A DNA stretch of 64,000 nt from assembly GCA_002633025.1 (NCBI GenBank), contig NMRB01001045.1:91599-155598 (forward strand). The letters run 5' to 3'. The first letter of the stretch is position 1; every line of letters starts with the position of its first letter. The stretch is from Notospermus geniculatus. Lineage: Eukaryota > Nemertea > Pilidiophora > Heteronemertea > Lineidae. This document shows positions 10,020 through 20,640 of the stretch, one piece after another. The notes under the pieces were generated by a model that was not told where the DNA came from, did no database searches, and was given only the letters and a program-made list of their open reading frames with translations. Made by a program: the position numbers and the translations under genes.

Positions 10020-11940
10020 GTCATTCAATGGTCATTCATTATTCATCAGACTGCTGTAGAACATGTGATTTTATTTGACAGATCGTATATTAAGAAACTG
10101 AAATGATGAGGAAGGTAGGTTCGAATATATTCCAGTGAAAATCTGATTTCGTTCAGACGGCCAATATGGCCGCACCTTTTCCTATGAACGCCCAATCTCA
10201 AGCCATCTTTCATACAGCCTCTATGTAAGATGAACGCTGATTGGTCAACTTTCCCAATTTACCAATCATTGCATATTAGGCTTACTTAGTATAACATTCT
10301 ATTTAGTGTGATAGAATTAGAGTTGGAGTTAAAATAGTTTAGTGTGATAGAATTAGAGTTGAGTTAAAATAGTTTATTGAACTAAAGGGCCGGGGGTGGG
10401 GAAAAAATAATCAAGAATTATCAGTGATTCTGGTAAAAGATTAGAGTACCGGTGAATCTTTTTGGTAGAATACATGTACTGTACATGTTCTATCAATTTT
10501 ATCAAGAATATATAAGTACCTTGGAGGAATTATATAATATAATTCCTCCAAGATAAGTACCAAGCGTAACTATTAACAAAGCAAAAGGATGGACATTTAA
10601 CCACTATTTCTGATAGTTTCATGTTGATGACCTGATTTTCTTGTCAAGTTGATTGTGAGTTTTCATTTGGATGAAGTCAGTCAGTTGGACAAGGATTAAT
10701 AATAATGTTTAAATGATGTCATTTTGCTTTTTCGTTCAGTTATGTAATGTTGAATCTGAAGGGTAGTTTCTGTTTTAGAAGGGATTAACTAGACCATGGA
10801 TGTCTTGCTACCATTGTTAACTCATCATGAACCCTATTGTTTCCTTTGTAATTTCACTTTTTCTCGGTTGTCCTTGTCTGATAGCTCTAAATTCTCTCTA
10901 TAGTACATACATGTATCTTTTATTGTTGCTTTTACTCGTTAATAAACATTCATTTTTGCTTTTCAAAGTGACTTTACTGCGTTAGTTTCATTGATTTTTC
11001 TCGTAAAATGTTATGCTTGGACTGGCCGCCTCTAAACTAGGTTTTGAGGCCGAACCCATTGAATATTGAGCGCAATGTTAAAAGTCTGGTGGCAGACACA
11101 TTGCATGCCCCCTCGGCCAGTCAACAAAGTCCTCCACTTGGACCAGCACAGGCAACGGATGAAGACTTAACCAAGGACAGCCGGAGATATGGGTCTCATC
11201 TTTTACAGCATTTAAAGCGAATCGACAGCGGATTTTGTTTACATTTGGCTGGTGTTTGTACACACAAAATTCAGCCAATCAGAATGCACGAAAATTTCTT
11301 TGTTGACATTCTGGAGAAGTTTGTTTACATTTTTTCCCGAAAATTCATCCCCTTTCAAATTCTATTTCTAAATCAATTTTTTTCGATTTCGATTCGCTTT
11401 AAATGTATTATTTAACAATGTGAAACACCCAAATCTAAATCAAATTGAAAAGAGACGACTTTATTTATACTAGGGGTGAAGATGCCGGGAATTGATTCCT
11501 TGGTAATGATGGGCTCGAGCTAGCTCATTTCAGGTTTGGATTCCACGTGAGTTTCGACAAAAAGTGCCTCCAGAAGAAAATTTGCCTAACAGAATCATGA
11601 GGGAATGATACACTGTAAAAAGTCAGAACGCGAAAAAAATTTGCATTCTGATAATTACGTTAATTTGTCGTGTGTGGGATTTTGGCTATGTTGTAATGTA
11701 TTTATCCTCCAAACATTAATCTAGAGAATAGGTCGCCGGCCGTTGGAAATATTTAGGCCCCTTTTTTAAGGGTTTCACAAAATGTGAACACTATTTAGAA
11801 CGCGAAAACGCCAATTCTGAACGCAAATTTGTCCTAGATTTGAGAACACCTGCTATAAAATTTTGCGTTGTAAAAATGATTGCGTGATTACATCAGGCCG
11901 GGCTGGAAGGAAACCTGATGGCGATGCTTGACCATGTTCC
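10020..11940. other. Intergenic, possible extended 3' UTR, no gene seen
   Basis: Holds a tandem doubling of TTTAGTGTGATAGAATTAGAG near 10310-10360 and a hairpin at 10516-10560. The 123-codon frame at 11044 shows no recognisable family. Confidence 0.45.
10516..10560. repeat. CTTGGAGGAATTAT hairpin repeat
   Basis: GTACCTTGGAGGAATTATAT is mirrored by ATAATTCCTCCAAGATAAGTAC, giving an almost perfect 20-bp stem. Second full copy of the hairpin at 7546-7599. Confidence 0.7.
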
Positions 11941-12138
11941 TTAAAGGATCCACTGTCCCGGCGCAGTTAAGATACGCCTAAATAAGTCGCCGCCGCAGGC
12001 GAGCTTACGATCTACGACATGATCGCAGGCCGCCGTACATGTACGTTCGCCTGCGATCAAGTATTAAGTCTGCGACGGCCTGAGACCAACTGTTGCAGGT
12101 TCAAAAGTAGATCCATTATATTAAGACGAGACTTTAAG

Positions 12139-12327
12139 ATGCAGTCAGAAACGCTATTAGCTGTAGTCGCTGTCCTGGCAGAAACTGAAGACGATGAGTA
12201 CCTTCTGGTCGAGGGAGGACGAAAACGGAGAAGATTCTGGGTGCGCCCCTGGATCAGGAACAGGGAGAGCGCGACGCCGGTGTCCAACGCCCAACTGTTC
12301 CACAAGCTGGGCAATCTTCTCCTTTGA
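12139..12327 (+). pseudogene. Harbinger transposase N-terminal fragment
   Basis: The frame from the ATG at 12139 gives 62 residues and then stops. The part GRKRRRFWVRPWIRNRE resembles the RRxWVRPWIxRR leader found before the DDE domain in PIF/Harbinger transposases. The rest of the usual 350-450 residue protein is missing, so it is a decayed remnant. Confidence 0.5.
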
Positions 12328-12519
12328 TCCCTCGCCTGTATTTTCCTCTCGACTTGAACGTTCATCCAGTGTACTCATCGTTAGGAAATGGTTTATGGCT
12401 TTGGAATTCGCGCTTATAAAACTTACGTCAATAAATAACCTGTTTCAATTGGATAATCTGCTCCGGCGTCTTTACGACCTACGACAAAATCAAACATGTT
12501 TGATCCGATCGCAAGGCCT

Positions 12520-12672
12520 TAAGCGGGTGATCCACTGTTGCGATTTTGGCTTGAGACGGGGTTGCGTTCCCTTGCGGTTACCTTATATGGACTTCCGATT
12601 GCCATATAGGGTAACCGCAAGGGAACGCAACCCCGTCTCAAACCAAAATCGCAACAGTGGATCACCCGCTTA
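12520..12672. repeat. Near-perfect 71-bp-arm palindrome
   Basis: The arm from 12520 (TAAGCGGGTGATCCACTGTT...) is repeated in reverse complement up to 12672 around an ACTTCCGATTG centre, with only scattered mismatches. Its outer words GTGATCCACT match the ends of the surrounding Harbinger remnant, so it is probably a nested related MITE. Long frames on both strands across it are artefacts. Confidence 0.85.
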
Positions 12673-12880
12673 AAGGCGGCCTTCCACCTGAAAGTTCCTG
12701 CCTGAGGCGGTCGCAGTATGAAATTGACCATAGTTCAGTCTGCGGCGAAAACCTTGCAGCTGATCCACTGCTACGGTCCGATCCCAGGCGAGACCGCAGA
12801 TCAGGTCGTAACCTGGCCGTGAGTTCGCCTGCGACCACCTGCGGCGAAAAATCGGGACTAGTGGATCACGGCCTTTATAC

Positions 12881-13700
12881 GAATCAGGAAGGTAGGAATT
12901 TGAGTTGGTGCTGAAGCACTGTGAAATGATTCATGAATTCTGTGGGAAAAGCCACGACCTGACATATAAGTCATGCCACTAGATCCGTGCTGGGGGAATT
13001 ATTGGGAATAATTTATCGGTGTGGCGTATCAATGCGGTGATTTGGTTTTTGTGATTTTCTGTCATTTTGGATTGCACTACTTGATTGATTTCAAAAATAG
13101 GCCTACCCTAGACGGCACAAATTAAAAGCGAGTCAGTGATGTTTGTCCCATTCCATTTATGGTTATAATATCGTTTTACGATTTGACATTCTTGTACGTC
13201 GCTGTTTGGGAGACTCATTGATATCACAAACAAGCCCCCGTATTTCTTTGTCTTCTCAGAAATCTTCTAAACGCTCAAAACAAACAAAAAATGACCATTT
13301 TTCATTCCTGACACCGATATTTTGGGATCTGGATCAGTTTTGGAGTCCTTGTCGCTATTAAAATATTTTATGATAATCATAAATTTAAGTTCGTAAACAG
13401 AAATCTTGTTGACGCTCACCGTGGCTCTTTTATATTCATGTTACCACAATGGGATCTCGACCGTCTTTTACCAGACATACTCAGTAACCTCTGCCTGCTC
13501 ACATGAAGAACTCCGTAATTTATTCCACCACGGCTGGCTTTGATCGAGATTTTGCAACGTGAATAAAACTGGCAGGCCACAAAAGTAATGGTCTACATTT
13601 ACGGTACCTGACGGCTTTTGTCATGTTTGTGCTGTCTTCTTCAGGTCAGGTTCGGGGGTGGGGATCCAGGGGTTCGGAATCCTCTCCTCTCGGCAACCAA
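12881..13700. other. Intergenic, nothing recognised
   Basis: No conserved frame, RNA or repeat family could be identified. The 72-codon frame at 13143 has no recognisable domain. Confidence 0.4.
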
Positions 13701-13712
13701 CGATTTTTCGCC

Positions 13713-13830
13713 TTATTCCCGTATCGCCTTCTTTTTCCCATTTCGCCCTATTCCCAAATCGCCTTATTCCCATTTCGCCTTATTCCCATTTCGCCTTTTC
13801 CCATATCGCCTTTTCCCGTTCTGCGATTTA
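13713..13830 (-). repeat. Minisatellite GGCGAAATGGGAATAA type
   Basis: About six degenerate units of TTATTCCCATTTCGCC (minus strand GGCGAAATGGGAATAA), 16-18 bp each. Overlapping open frames in all three plus frames reflect the repeat. The same motif occurs at 20145-20275 and 21240-21284. Confidence 0.8.
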
Positions 13831-13847
13831 CCAATTCGTAATATTTA

Positions 13848-14426
13848 CCATTCATGAATGAATATATTTTTGGAACAAAAATATTTTGTAATATTGAATA
13901 TTGCAACGTTTGGGTTGCCATACTTAAGGGCTGGTACTCATATTAGTTCACAAAGGGGGCGGTAGCCATAAGGAAGCGCACTGCAAATGGCGACTGAAAA
14001 CAATTCATATTTTCTTCAAGCAAAAAGGTAGCATCGATTTCATGTATTTCTATGAAATTGCTACTCTTGTTCTACACATCTAAATTGAAAACGATGTGCT
14101 TTCATCTTTCATTAATCAGCTAATTAAGCAAACAATGAGACCCCTATTTGACTTTTTCGTCATAGATTTCTCGGCAACAAGGCGACTGGGACCTAACGTT
14201 TTACCACAAAATGTTGGGGAATACATATGTGCAGGTGCCGACGTTGAGTTAATTTGCAAATTCTAATTCTTTATGATAATTATGTAATTTGTGCCAAAAA
14301 TTGGTCAAAAATGAACTTTTTGAATATCTCCCGAATCCTCTTGAATAGTGAAAAAATCTCAACGTTGCGCCCTGCGCACAAATACATGTATACTGCTGCC
14401 AAATGAAAAGAAACCACTGAAGTGCG
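13848..14426. repeat. Direct duplication, copy 1
   Basis: Starts CCATTCATGAATGAATATAT and runs to AAACCACTGAAGTGCG. The same text recurs at 14769-15294 with small deletions. No gene is recognisable in either copy. Confidence 0.85.
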
Positions 14427-14689
14427 CATTCGGCTCGGCCTCGCCCGGCCTCCTTCGGGTACTTCGGGATTTGTCGGGAGTCCGGCTCGGCTGTATAACA
14501 ATACGCGCCATCTTGAAACTGAAGTGGGTCCTCAGTTCCGGCGATTTACTAACCCATTCGTCCGCCGGATAAAACATAGTGCCCAGGTGATGGTGTCTAG
14601 AATTACACGATATACGCATATTTTTTGAAAATTCATCATTGTATATATGAATTACTTAAAACTATAGACATGAATAAATATTTTTTTTT

Positions 14690-14790
14690 TCATGAACAAA
14701 TATTTTTTTCATGAATGAATATTTTTCATTCATGAATGAATATTTACCATTCATGAATGAATATTTACCATTCATGAATGAATATATTTT
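14690..14790. repeat. ATTCATGAATGAATATTTACC tandem repeat
   Basis: Several units of the palindromic word ATTCATGAAT with AATATTTACC spacers, immediately before the second copy of the duplicated block. Confidence 0.75.
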
Positions 14791-15294
14791 TGGAACAAAA
14801 ATATTTTGTAATATTGAATATTGCAACGTTTGGGTTGCTGGTACGCATATTAGTTCACAAAGGGGGCGGTAGCCATAAGGAAGCGCCCTGCAAATGGCGA
14901 CTGAAAACAATTCATATTCTCTTCAAGCAAAAAGGTAGCATCGATTACATGTATTTCTATGAAATGGCTACTCTTGTTCTACACATCTGAATTGAAAACG
15001 ATGTGCTTTCATCTTTCATTAATCAGCTAATTAAGCAAACAATGAGACCCCCATTTGACTTTTTCGTCATAGACTTCTCGGCTGGGACCTGGCGTTTTAC
15101 CACAAAATGTTGGGGAATACATATGTGCAGGTGCCGACGTTGAGTTAATTTGCAAATTCTAATTCTTAGTTGTAATGATAATTATGTAATTTGTGCCAAA
15201 AATTGGTCTTGAATAGTGAAAAAATCTCAACGTTGCGCCCTGCGCACAAATACATGTATACTGCTGCCAAATGAAAAGAAACCACTGAAGTGCG
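14769..15294. repeat. Direct duplication, copy 2
   Basis: Second copy of 13848-14426, about 90% or more alike by eye, shortened by two internal deletions (near 15081 and 15207). It ends about 170 bp before an assembly gap, so part of the structure may be an assembly effect. Confidence 0.85.
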
Positions 15295-15460
15295 ATGCCT
15301 GATGGAAGAGAAAAGTCTTCCCAAAATTGTCATATTTTGGCCTAAACACGCCTACGCTTTTCGAAATACGCGGGCTATTAAAGTAACCTCCTTATTGTCA
15401 TTAAAATAGGCCTATGCGCACGGACGCACCGGGTGTATAAAAGCATTGTGCTGGACAATA

Positions 15461-15629
15461 NNNNNNNNNNNNNNNNNNNNNNNNNNNNNNNNNNNNNNNN
15501 NNNNNNNNNNNNNNNNNNNNNNNNNNNNNNNNNNNNNNNNNNNNNNNNNNNNNNNNNNNNNNNNNNNNNNNNNNNNNNNNNNNNNNNNNNNNNNNNNNNN
15601 NNNNNNNNNNNNNNNNNNNNNNNNNNNNN
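15461..15629. other. Assembly gap (169 N)
   Basis: Run of N followed by a run of G (15630-15643). Frames reported across it are meaningless. Confidence 0.95.
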
Positions 15630-16074
15630 GGGGGGGGGGGGGGTGTAACCTCCCAGGCATTGTACATTTTCTTATCCTCATTCATGGAGGAAATTCAAGA
15701 GCTCGGGTCAACCCTCTGTGGACCTTCAAATTGAATTTGGTTCATTGAAAATGGTAGGGTTTCGTGGACACACTACTGGTTTATGTGGGCCCACTGATTT
15801 TGAAATGATGGTCTTTATGACAGTGCACAAACATGTAATCGGCAGACGCTGATCCGGTCCGAGTTGGGCGCACCCGGCGCACGGCCCTCCCCCTTCTACC
15901 TATGGCAAGCCAACAAATCTGTAAAATCGATCTTCAAATTCAGAAATTTGGAGCAAATCATTGAAATTCACTGCAGATTTCAATGTTTCTAGCACAGGGC
16001 GCCCTCTCGTTTCCGAAATCGTGGATCTGCCCCTGATCGGTGTGACAGCTATCTGAGTCCCCCTGGAAACTAAG

Positions 16075-16520
16075 TCCGGTTGTACCGTACAACGCGATAG
16101 AGAGGTTACGCAGCGGCCCGGCTCCGACTCCGACTTCAACATGTTCAACTACGAGAATCAATTGCAGTCCGCTATGGACATCCTTGATAAAAACGATTCG
16201 ATAGAAAGTTTCAATTCGCCAAACACCATAAATTGAAGGCAGAAAAATTTGGCCTTATAAATCGGAAGTGCGGATAAATAATGAATATTAAGTCGTAATC
16301 CTAGTCGTTACGACTTGAAACACGACTATAACATTTGCGATTTACGTGCACTTCCGATTACGAGTCGAAATTATTCTGCCAAAGTTATGGCATTTTACGA
16401 CTTGCAAACGTCCATCAAAGCGTTTTTTATCAAGGATGTCTATACAGCGGACTCCAATTCATGCTGGTAGTTGAAACCGGAGTAGGAAAGCTGCGCAACC
16501 TCTCTACTATTAAAGGAGCA
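16075..16520. repeat. Imperfect large palindrome
   Basis: GAGAGGTTACGCAGC ... CTTCAACATGTTCAACTACG ... TTGCAGTCCGCTATGGACAT is mirrored by ATGTCTATACAGCGGACTCC ... TAGTTGAAACCGGAG ... GCTGCGCAACCTCTC. Arms are about 120 bp with a centre of TACGACTT/AAGTCGTA words. A second inverted-end element (16510-16720) abuts it. Confidence 0.65.
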
Positions 16521-16720
16521 CGGTATTGGATCTCAAAGGCGTTATTTGACTGCCGACGTAGAGGGAGCCACCCAGCGGCAGTAAGACGAACTACAAAAAT
16601 GCATTACAAAATGTACGCAGTAAATCGGGTCATTCGCCGAAACGTAGTTAGTCCCTCGGGTTGGAGAGTGGTGCAGTGGCGCCGGCTGTCGAGAAAAAGT
16701 GGCAATACCGTGCTCCTTTA
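16510..16720. mobile_element. MITE with TAAAGGAGCACGGTATTG ends
   Basis: Left TAAAGGAGCACGGTATTG and right CAATACCGTGCTCCTTTA are exact inverted copies. The 211-bp element has no coding capacity. Confidence 0.8.
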
Positions 16721-17095
16721 AAACCGAGACCATTCGAGTGGGCATCCTAGCTACGATAGAGGGCAGCACACCGAAACTCGGTCCTATACCATTGTATACA
16801 ATGGACGGCTTTTGTGTGGGAAATTGATCAAGACCGAGTTGCCTGTTTCATTTTTATACATTTTGAATACAATTTCAAATTTCTTGCATATAAATTTTTG
16901 TTCTTGAAGGGATATTTGTTTTCTTGAATAAATTCCGCTTTGGCTTGCCATAGTCGATAGCCTTGTTTGGACAAGATGGCCATGACACGGGGCCCCTGTC
17001 TTTCGATAGGTGATGTAAGGTCGTTTGTCATGGGCGATGAGAGCAAGGGAGAGGTTAATTATTAGGGAATTCTATTCTTTGTTTGTTTATGATGG

Positions 17096-17244
17096 GCCGA
17101 TTCTGGAGGTACTGCAATACCAGGCCAACCCGTGGCGAGAGCGGAGCAAGCCCCTGACATCTCGCCGAGGTCCAAAAATCAGTTTAATATCGTAGCACCT
17201 CAATGAGGCGCGTATCAGATATTAAGCTGATAAGAACAGATACT
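17096..17244 (-). pseudogene. U2 snRNA, 5'-truncated by retrotransposon insertion
   Basis: On the minus strand this starts AGTATCTGTTCTTATCAGCT and runs through the Sm site and the 3' stem-loops to the end of U2. It differs from the complete U2 at 21340-21525 at only a few positions. The first 35 nt, including the 5' stem and half of the branch-point recognition sequence, are missing. Directly upstream is the A-rich 3' end of a non-LTR element, so the U2 gene was its target. Confidence 0.9.
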
Positions 17245-17660
17245 TTTTTTCTTTCATAAAGAAGGTGTGGTTTATTGCACATAGCCCGTACATGTAATAA
17301 CAGAACAGAACAAATGATGATTACTAAATAAGAAACTAAGGCAAACTAAAATAACAAAATTACAAAATTATACAAAATTATAAACCAGAAACTTAGACAA
17401 ACTAAATCAAACATTTCAAACCTTAACATAAATCAATGACTTATTTACATGGAACACAACTTTTTACATGAGACACAACCAAATGACTTATTTACAAAAA
17501 CAAAGATTTACGGGCGTTAACTAAATGAAAACAAAATGCACACTTACAACAACCAAACTTCAAAACAGAACACACAAAATTCAATCAAATGAGTAATTTA
17601 CACAAATTATAATTATAATGTAAGACTTATACATATTTACAATAAATTTAACAAAATAAA

Positions 17661-17730
17661 CCTCCGTGGAGCATCGCCAGGCTCCAGGCATCAACACGCC
17701 ACAACAGCCTGGCGCCACTCCACATAGAGG
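17661..17730 (-). other. Stem-loop in retrotransposon 3' UTR
   Basis: CCTCCGTGGAGCATCGCCAG pairs with CTGGCGCCACTCCAC and ATAGAGG around a CCAGGCATCAACACGCCAC loop. In L1/L2-type elements 3' structures recruit the reverse transcriptase, so this may be the recognition hairpin. Confidence 0.45.
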
Positions 17731-18085
17731 GAAAGCAAATGCAACCAATGAAATTATAATGAACGAAATTATACATGTTTTTACAACTTATTTAAAGTAT
17801 TGATAAATAACTAAACAATGCACAACCAGATGACTTATGTACATAAATAACAGTAAATTAAATGAATTATAACCAAATCACATAAATATAACAGGGCACA
17901 TAATATTTAACAAAACAAAGCATGCACAAATTTATGAATCTCAACACAGTCAAATGACAAATAATTAATGGATAAATAAACTGACTGGACCAAGTGAATC
18001 ATGAACAATTTTACATGAATGACATAATGAAATATGTACGAAGCGGAGAACCAAAAGTAAGCAAACACAACAGAAATACATGAAA

Positions 18086-19115
18086 TTAAACATTGAGGTT
18101 TATACACAATTCACCATTTTCCTGAATCGAACAAAAGAAATCATCACGACACCAAATATCTTGAAAAACTAAAGGAGAAAAACGAACAAAATCACAACGA
18201 ATTCTAAGCTTAATGCGGGTTACAAAAAACAAAATCAGAGAATTAGATGAAGGGGGCTTATTTTCAAATTTGACTAAATTTCGATGAATCCACACAGTAC
18301 GAACAAACTCAGAAAAAAGAAACAACAACAAATATCTCAATTGCTTGTCAGTTTGTTTGAAGCTAAGAAGATAAATCATTTCAAAATTAAACTGACAATT
18401 AAGCTTAAGAACAATAGACTTCAAAAATTTTCTAAGAGGTAAAACAACAGAACATGTGTAAAACAGATGATTATAAGTCTCATGAAAATTACCACATTTA
18501 AAAGAACAAAAAACAGCCGGTCCCGAAATAGCACCGCGAGACCAGACGGAAAGAACATACTGGACCGGCAAAACCTGCATGATTAAACGATAACAAACGT
18601 CTCGAGACGAAGGATCAATAGCAGAATTATGCAAATTATCAAAAACAAGCTTAAAATTCACAGATGGAAATAAACGAATGGACCTAGGCGGAACGGTCAC
18701 TGAATCTAAGAAGATGGAGTAAATAGAACTAACGGAGGCAGGCTGAGTGAAATCAAAATCAGGAGCTAACTTAGAAAAAATAGAAAAGGATTCCAAAGCG
18801 GACTTGTAAAAAGAAGTAGGAGATAAAGAATGTGGAGCTAGGTTGGACCATAAAGAATTCTGAAATTTTCTAAGCTCCAAAGCACACCAAACACTTGTGA
18901 AAGAAACCCACTCGGCCTCCGGTAAAGAAATATAACGCAGGAGGTGTCTAACCTGCAAAGAACATAATTTAAACTTGACATTAACAACATTCAGTCCACC
19001 GTCCTTAAAAGGTAAAAACTGCGTACCTCTATTAATAGGCTCAAAATTGGGCCAGAGAAATTTAAAAATAGAAGACTGGAACAAATTCAAATAGTACACA
19101 AGGGCATGGGAAAAA
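18086..19115 (-). pseudogene. Retrotransposon ORF2: C-terminal part after frameshift
   Basis: Picks up where the RT frame breaks (SHALVYYLNLFQSS) and continues for about 340 residues: FLWPNFEPINRGTQF, DGGLNVVNV and RHLLRYI blocks resemble the region after the RT in Tx1/L1-clade proteins. A Cys/His-containing stretch CGNFHETYNHLFYTC near the end is the usual zinc-knuckle-like motif. The stop is at 18086. Confidence 0.8.
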
Positions 19116-20135
19116 CAGAACCAATATACCAAATCTTGGAACAAGCAAAAGTATTAATGATCATAGATTTTTGTTTCAAAGATAAACCAGAAAACTTGTT
19201 GATATTTAAAACTTTCTGAAATTTCAAGAAAATTGGGTGCCACAAGTCATCAGAGGTTAAACCATACCCAAATGGGATCCCAATGAGCTTCACCCGGTCG
19301 GGCCACGAGATGCCAAACGGGTGATCACTCCTGGTCTTCCACTTGCCCAAAAAGAATCCTCTGGACTTAAAAAGATTCACCTTAAAACCCGACGCCCAAC
19401 AAAAACAATCAACGTGAAAGAAAAAGCGGGTCATGCCACGGTCTGTGGTCACAACCCCAGTGGCGTCGTCAGCAAAAACAGACAGTTTCACAGGCCGCGT
19501 GGAACCTGGCAATGTTAAACCAGAAATATCCCCATCATTCCTGACCCTAATGGCCAAAGGCTCCAAACATAAAACAAACAATAAAGGTGAAATAGAACAA
19601 CCCTGACGAACCCCCCGTGAAAGAGAAAAGGATTGAGAAATATGATTATTAACAATAACAGAAGACCGAACATCATTGTAAAGAATTTTGATCCACTTGA
19701 TAAAGGACTCCCCAAAACCATAAGAAGATAATGCGTTGAACATAAAAGACCAATTAACCCTATCAAAAGCTTTCTCAAAATCAAGATTAATCCATGCACA
19801 GGGGAGATCCCTTTCTGAAACAAAATCAAAAATATTCCTAAGAAGATGGGCGTTGTCCAAAATAGAACGATATTTTACCCCAGAAGTTTGATTCGAATGA
19901 ACAATAAATTCCATGACTTTAGACAAACGATTGGTCAAAACTTTGGATACATGTAATATTTTGTAATCAACATTTAACAAAGATATAGGGCGCCAATTCT
20001 TCATGTTCTCAGAATGGTCTGGATCTTTACATAATAAGGAAATATAAGAAAGACGCTGAGATGCGGACAAAATACCCCCCTCAAAAACCAAAGAATATAA
20101 CTTGACAAGTACAGAACACAGGGGTGTCAAGCAAA
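19087..20135 (-). pseudogene. Retrotransposon ORF2: reverse transcriptase part
   Basis: The frame shows the RT blocks in order: WRPISLLNVDYKI, the motif A region NLDFEKAFDRVNW, motif B SRGVRQGCSISPLLF, and motif C SVFADDATGVV with FADD in place of the common YADD. The frame continues to about 19110, where it ends early (VFPMPLCTI then stop). The true continuation lies in another frame, consistent with one base missing in a T run. The apparent N-terminus above 20135 is translated minisatellite, not protein. Confidence 0.88.
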
Positions 20136-20144
20136 TTTTTGGCG

Positions 20145-20275
20145 AAACGGGAATCTGGCAAAATGGTAATTTGGCCAAATGGGAATTTGGCAAATTGGGA
20201 ATTTGGCAAAATGGGATTTTGACAAAATGGGAATTTGCCAATTTGGCCAAATCGGAATTGGGCGAAATGTAGTCT
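20145..20275 (+). repeat. Minisatellite TTTGGCAAAATGGGAA type
   Basis: About eight units of ATTTGGCAAAATGGGA and variants (GGCCAAATGGGAATTTGG, GGCGAAACGGG). It sits at the truncated 5' end of the retrotransposon. Confidence 0.8.
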
Positions 20276-20344
20276 CGCGCAGCCAGCCGTTTCGTTCCGC
20301 AGTACTGCTACACAAACGTCTGGCCCAGAACGCCGTTATTCTTG

Positions 20345-20640
20345 TGATACAGTGCATTGTGGGTAATGCTGTAGCAGGTCACGTGACATAAGATGGCTGC
20401 TTCAATTGATGGATAAAATTTCACCTCACAACCTTCCAAAATGTCTGAAGCTGGCAATGAATCGATCGGTGAAGTGATCTGAGACAACTTACTGGACAGC
20501 ATCAACTTATCGGAGTTGAATATCAGGCTGAAAACTAAGCAGGAATTGTGTATCCGTATGGTAGAAGACGTCGAGAAATCCCAACTGACATTATGTGGTC
20601 GTCGCCATGATGAGGTCACATGATCACTTCTCTTGCCCAA
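20345..20640 (+). pseudogene. Possible broken first exon with promoter-like leader
   Basis: The leader has promoter-like words: GCATTGTGGGTAA, GGTCACGTGAC and AAGATGGCTGC. An ATG at 20441 opens a peptide (MSEAGNESIGEVI) that is cut by TGA at 20480. The same frame then stays open for about 48 more codons with a coding-like look (DNLLDSINLSELNIRLKTK). I do not recognise the protein. It may be a decayed exon or a retrocopied piece. Confidence 0.3.

Larger units (their letters stand above)
11944..12880 (+). mobile_element. PIF/Harbinger-type DNA transposon remnant
   Basis: The left end TTA|AAGGATCCACTGTCCCG and the right end GGGACTAGTGGATCACGGCCT|TTA form imperfect inverted ends flanked by TTA, the 3-bp TWA target duplication of Harbinger elements. 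Both subterminal regions are rich in CGCCGCAGG and CGCAGGCGA words. The inside carries a short transposase leader fragment (12139-12327) and a nested 153-bp palindrome (12520-12672). No DDE catalytic region remains. Confidence 0.55.
17245..20140 (-). mobile_element. Tx1/Keno-like non-LTR retrotransposon inserted in U2
   Basis: A 2.9-kb 5'-truncated element. It carries the reverse transcriptase and C-terminal part of ORF2 and an 840-bp 3' UTR ending GAAAGAAAAAA, fused exactly to U2 between its GTGT and AGTATC. Elements of the Tx1 clade called Keno are known to target U2 genes in other animals, so both the protein type and the target agree. ORF2 has one frameshift, so this copy is dead. The apurinic-type endonuclease and ORF1 expected upstream are absent: sequence switches to a GGCAAATGGGAATT minisatellite near 20140. 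Confidence 0.85.

Noticed and set aside
12194-12673. 159-codon frame and a mirrored minus frame at 12519-12731
   Set aside because: Both read through the arms of a perfect palindrome, which makes near-identical frames on both strands.
13618-13861. Three overlapping plus frames with FPFRLFPYRLFPF-type repeats
   Set aside because: They are translations of the 16-18 bp minisatellite in all three frames.
15401-15748. Four frames across the N gap
   Set aside because: They consist mostly of undetermined residues.
20136-20250. N-terminal 38 residues of the RT frame
   Set aside because: Repetitive (SHFVKIPFCQIPNLP) and derived from the minisatellite, not from the retrotransposon.
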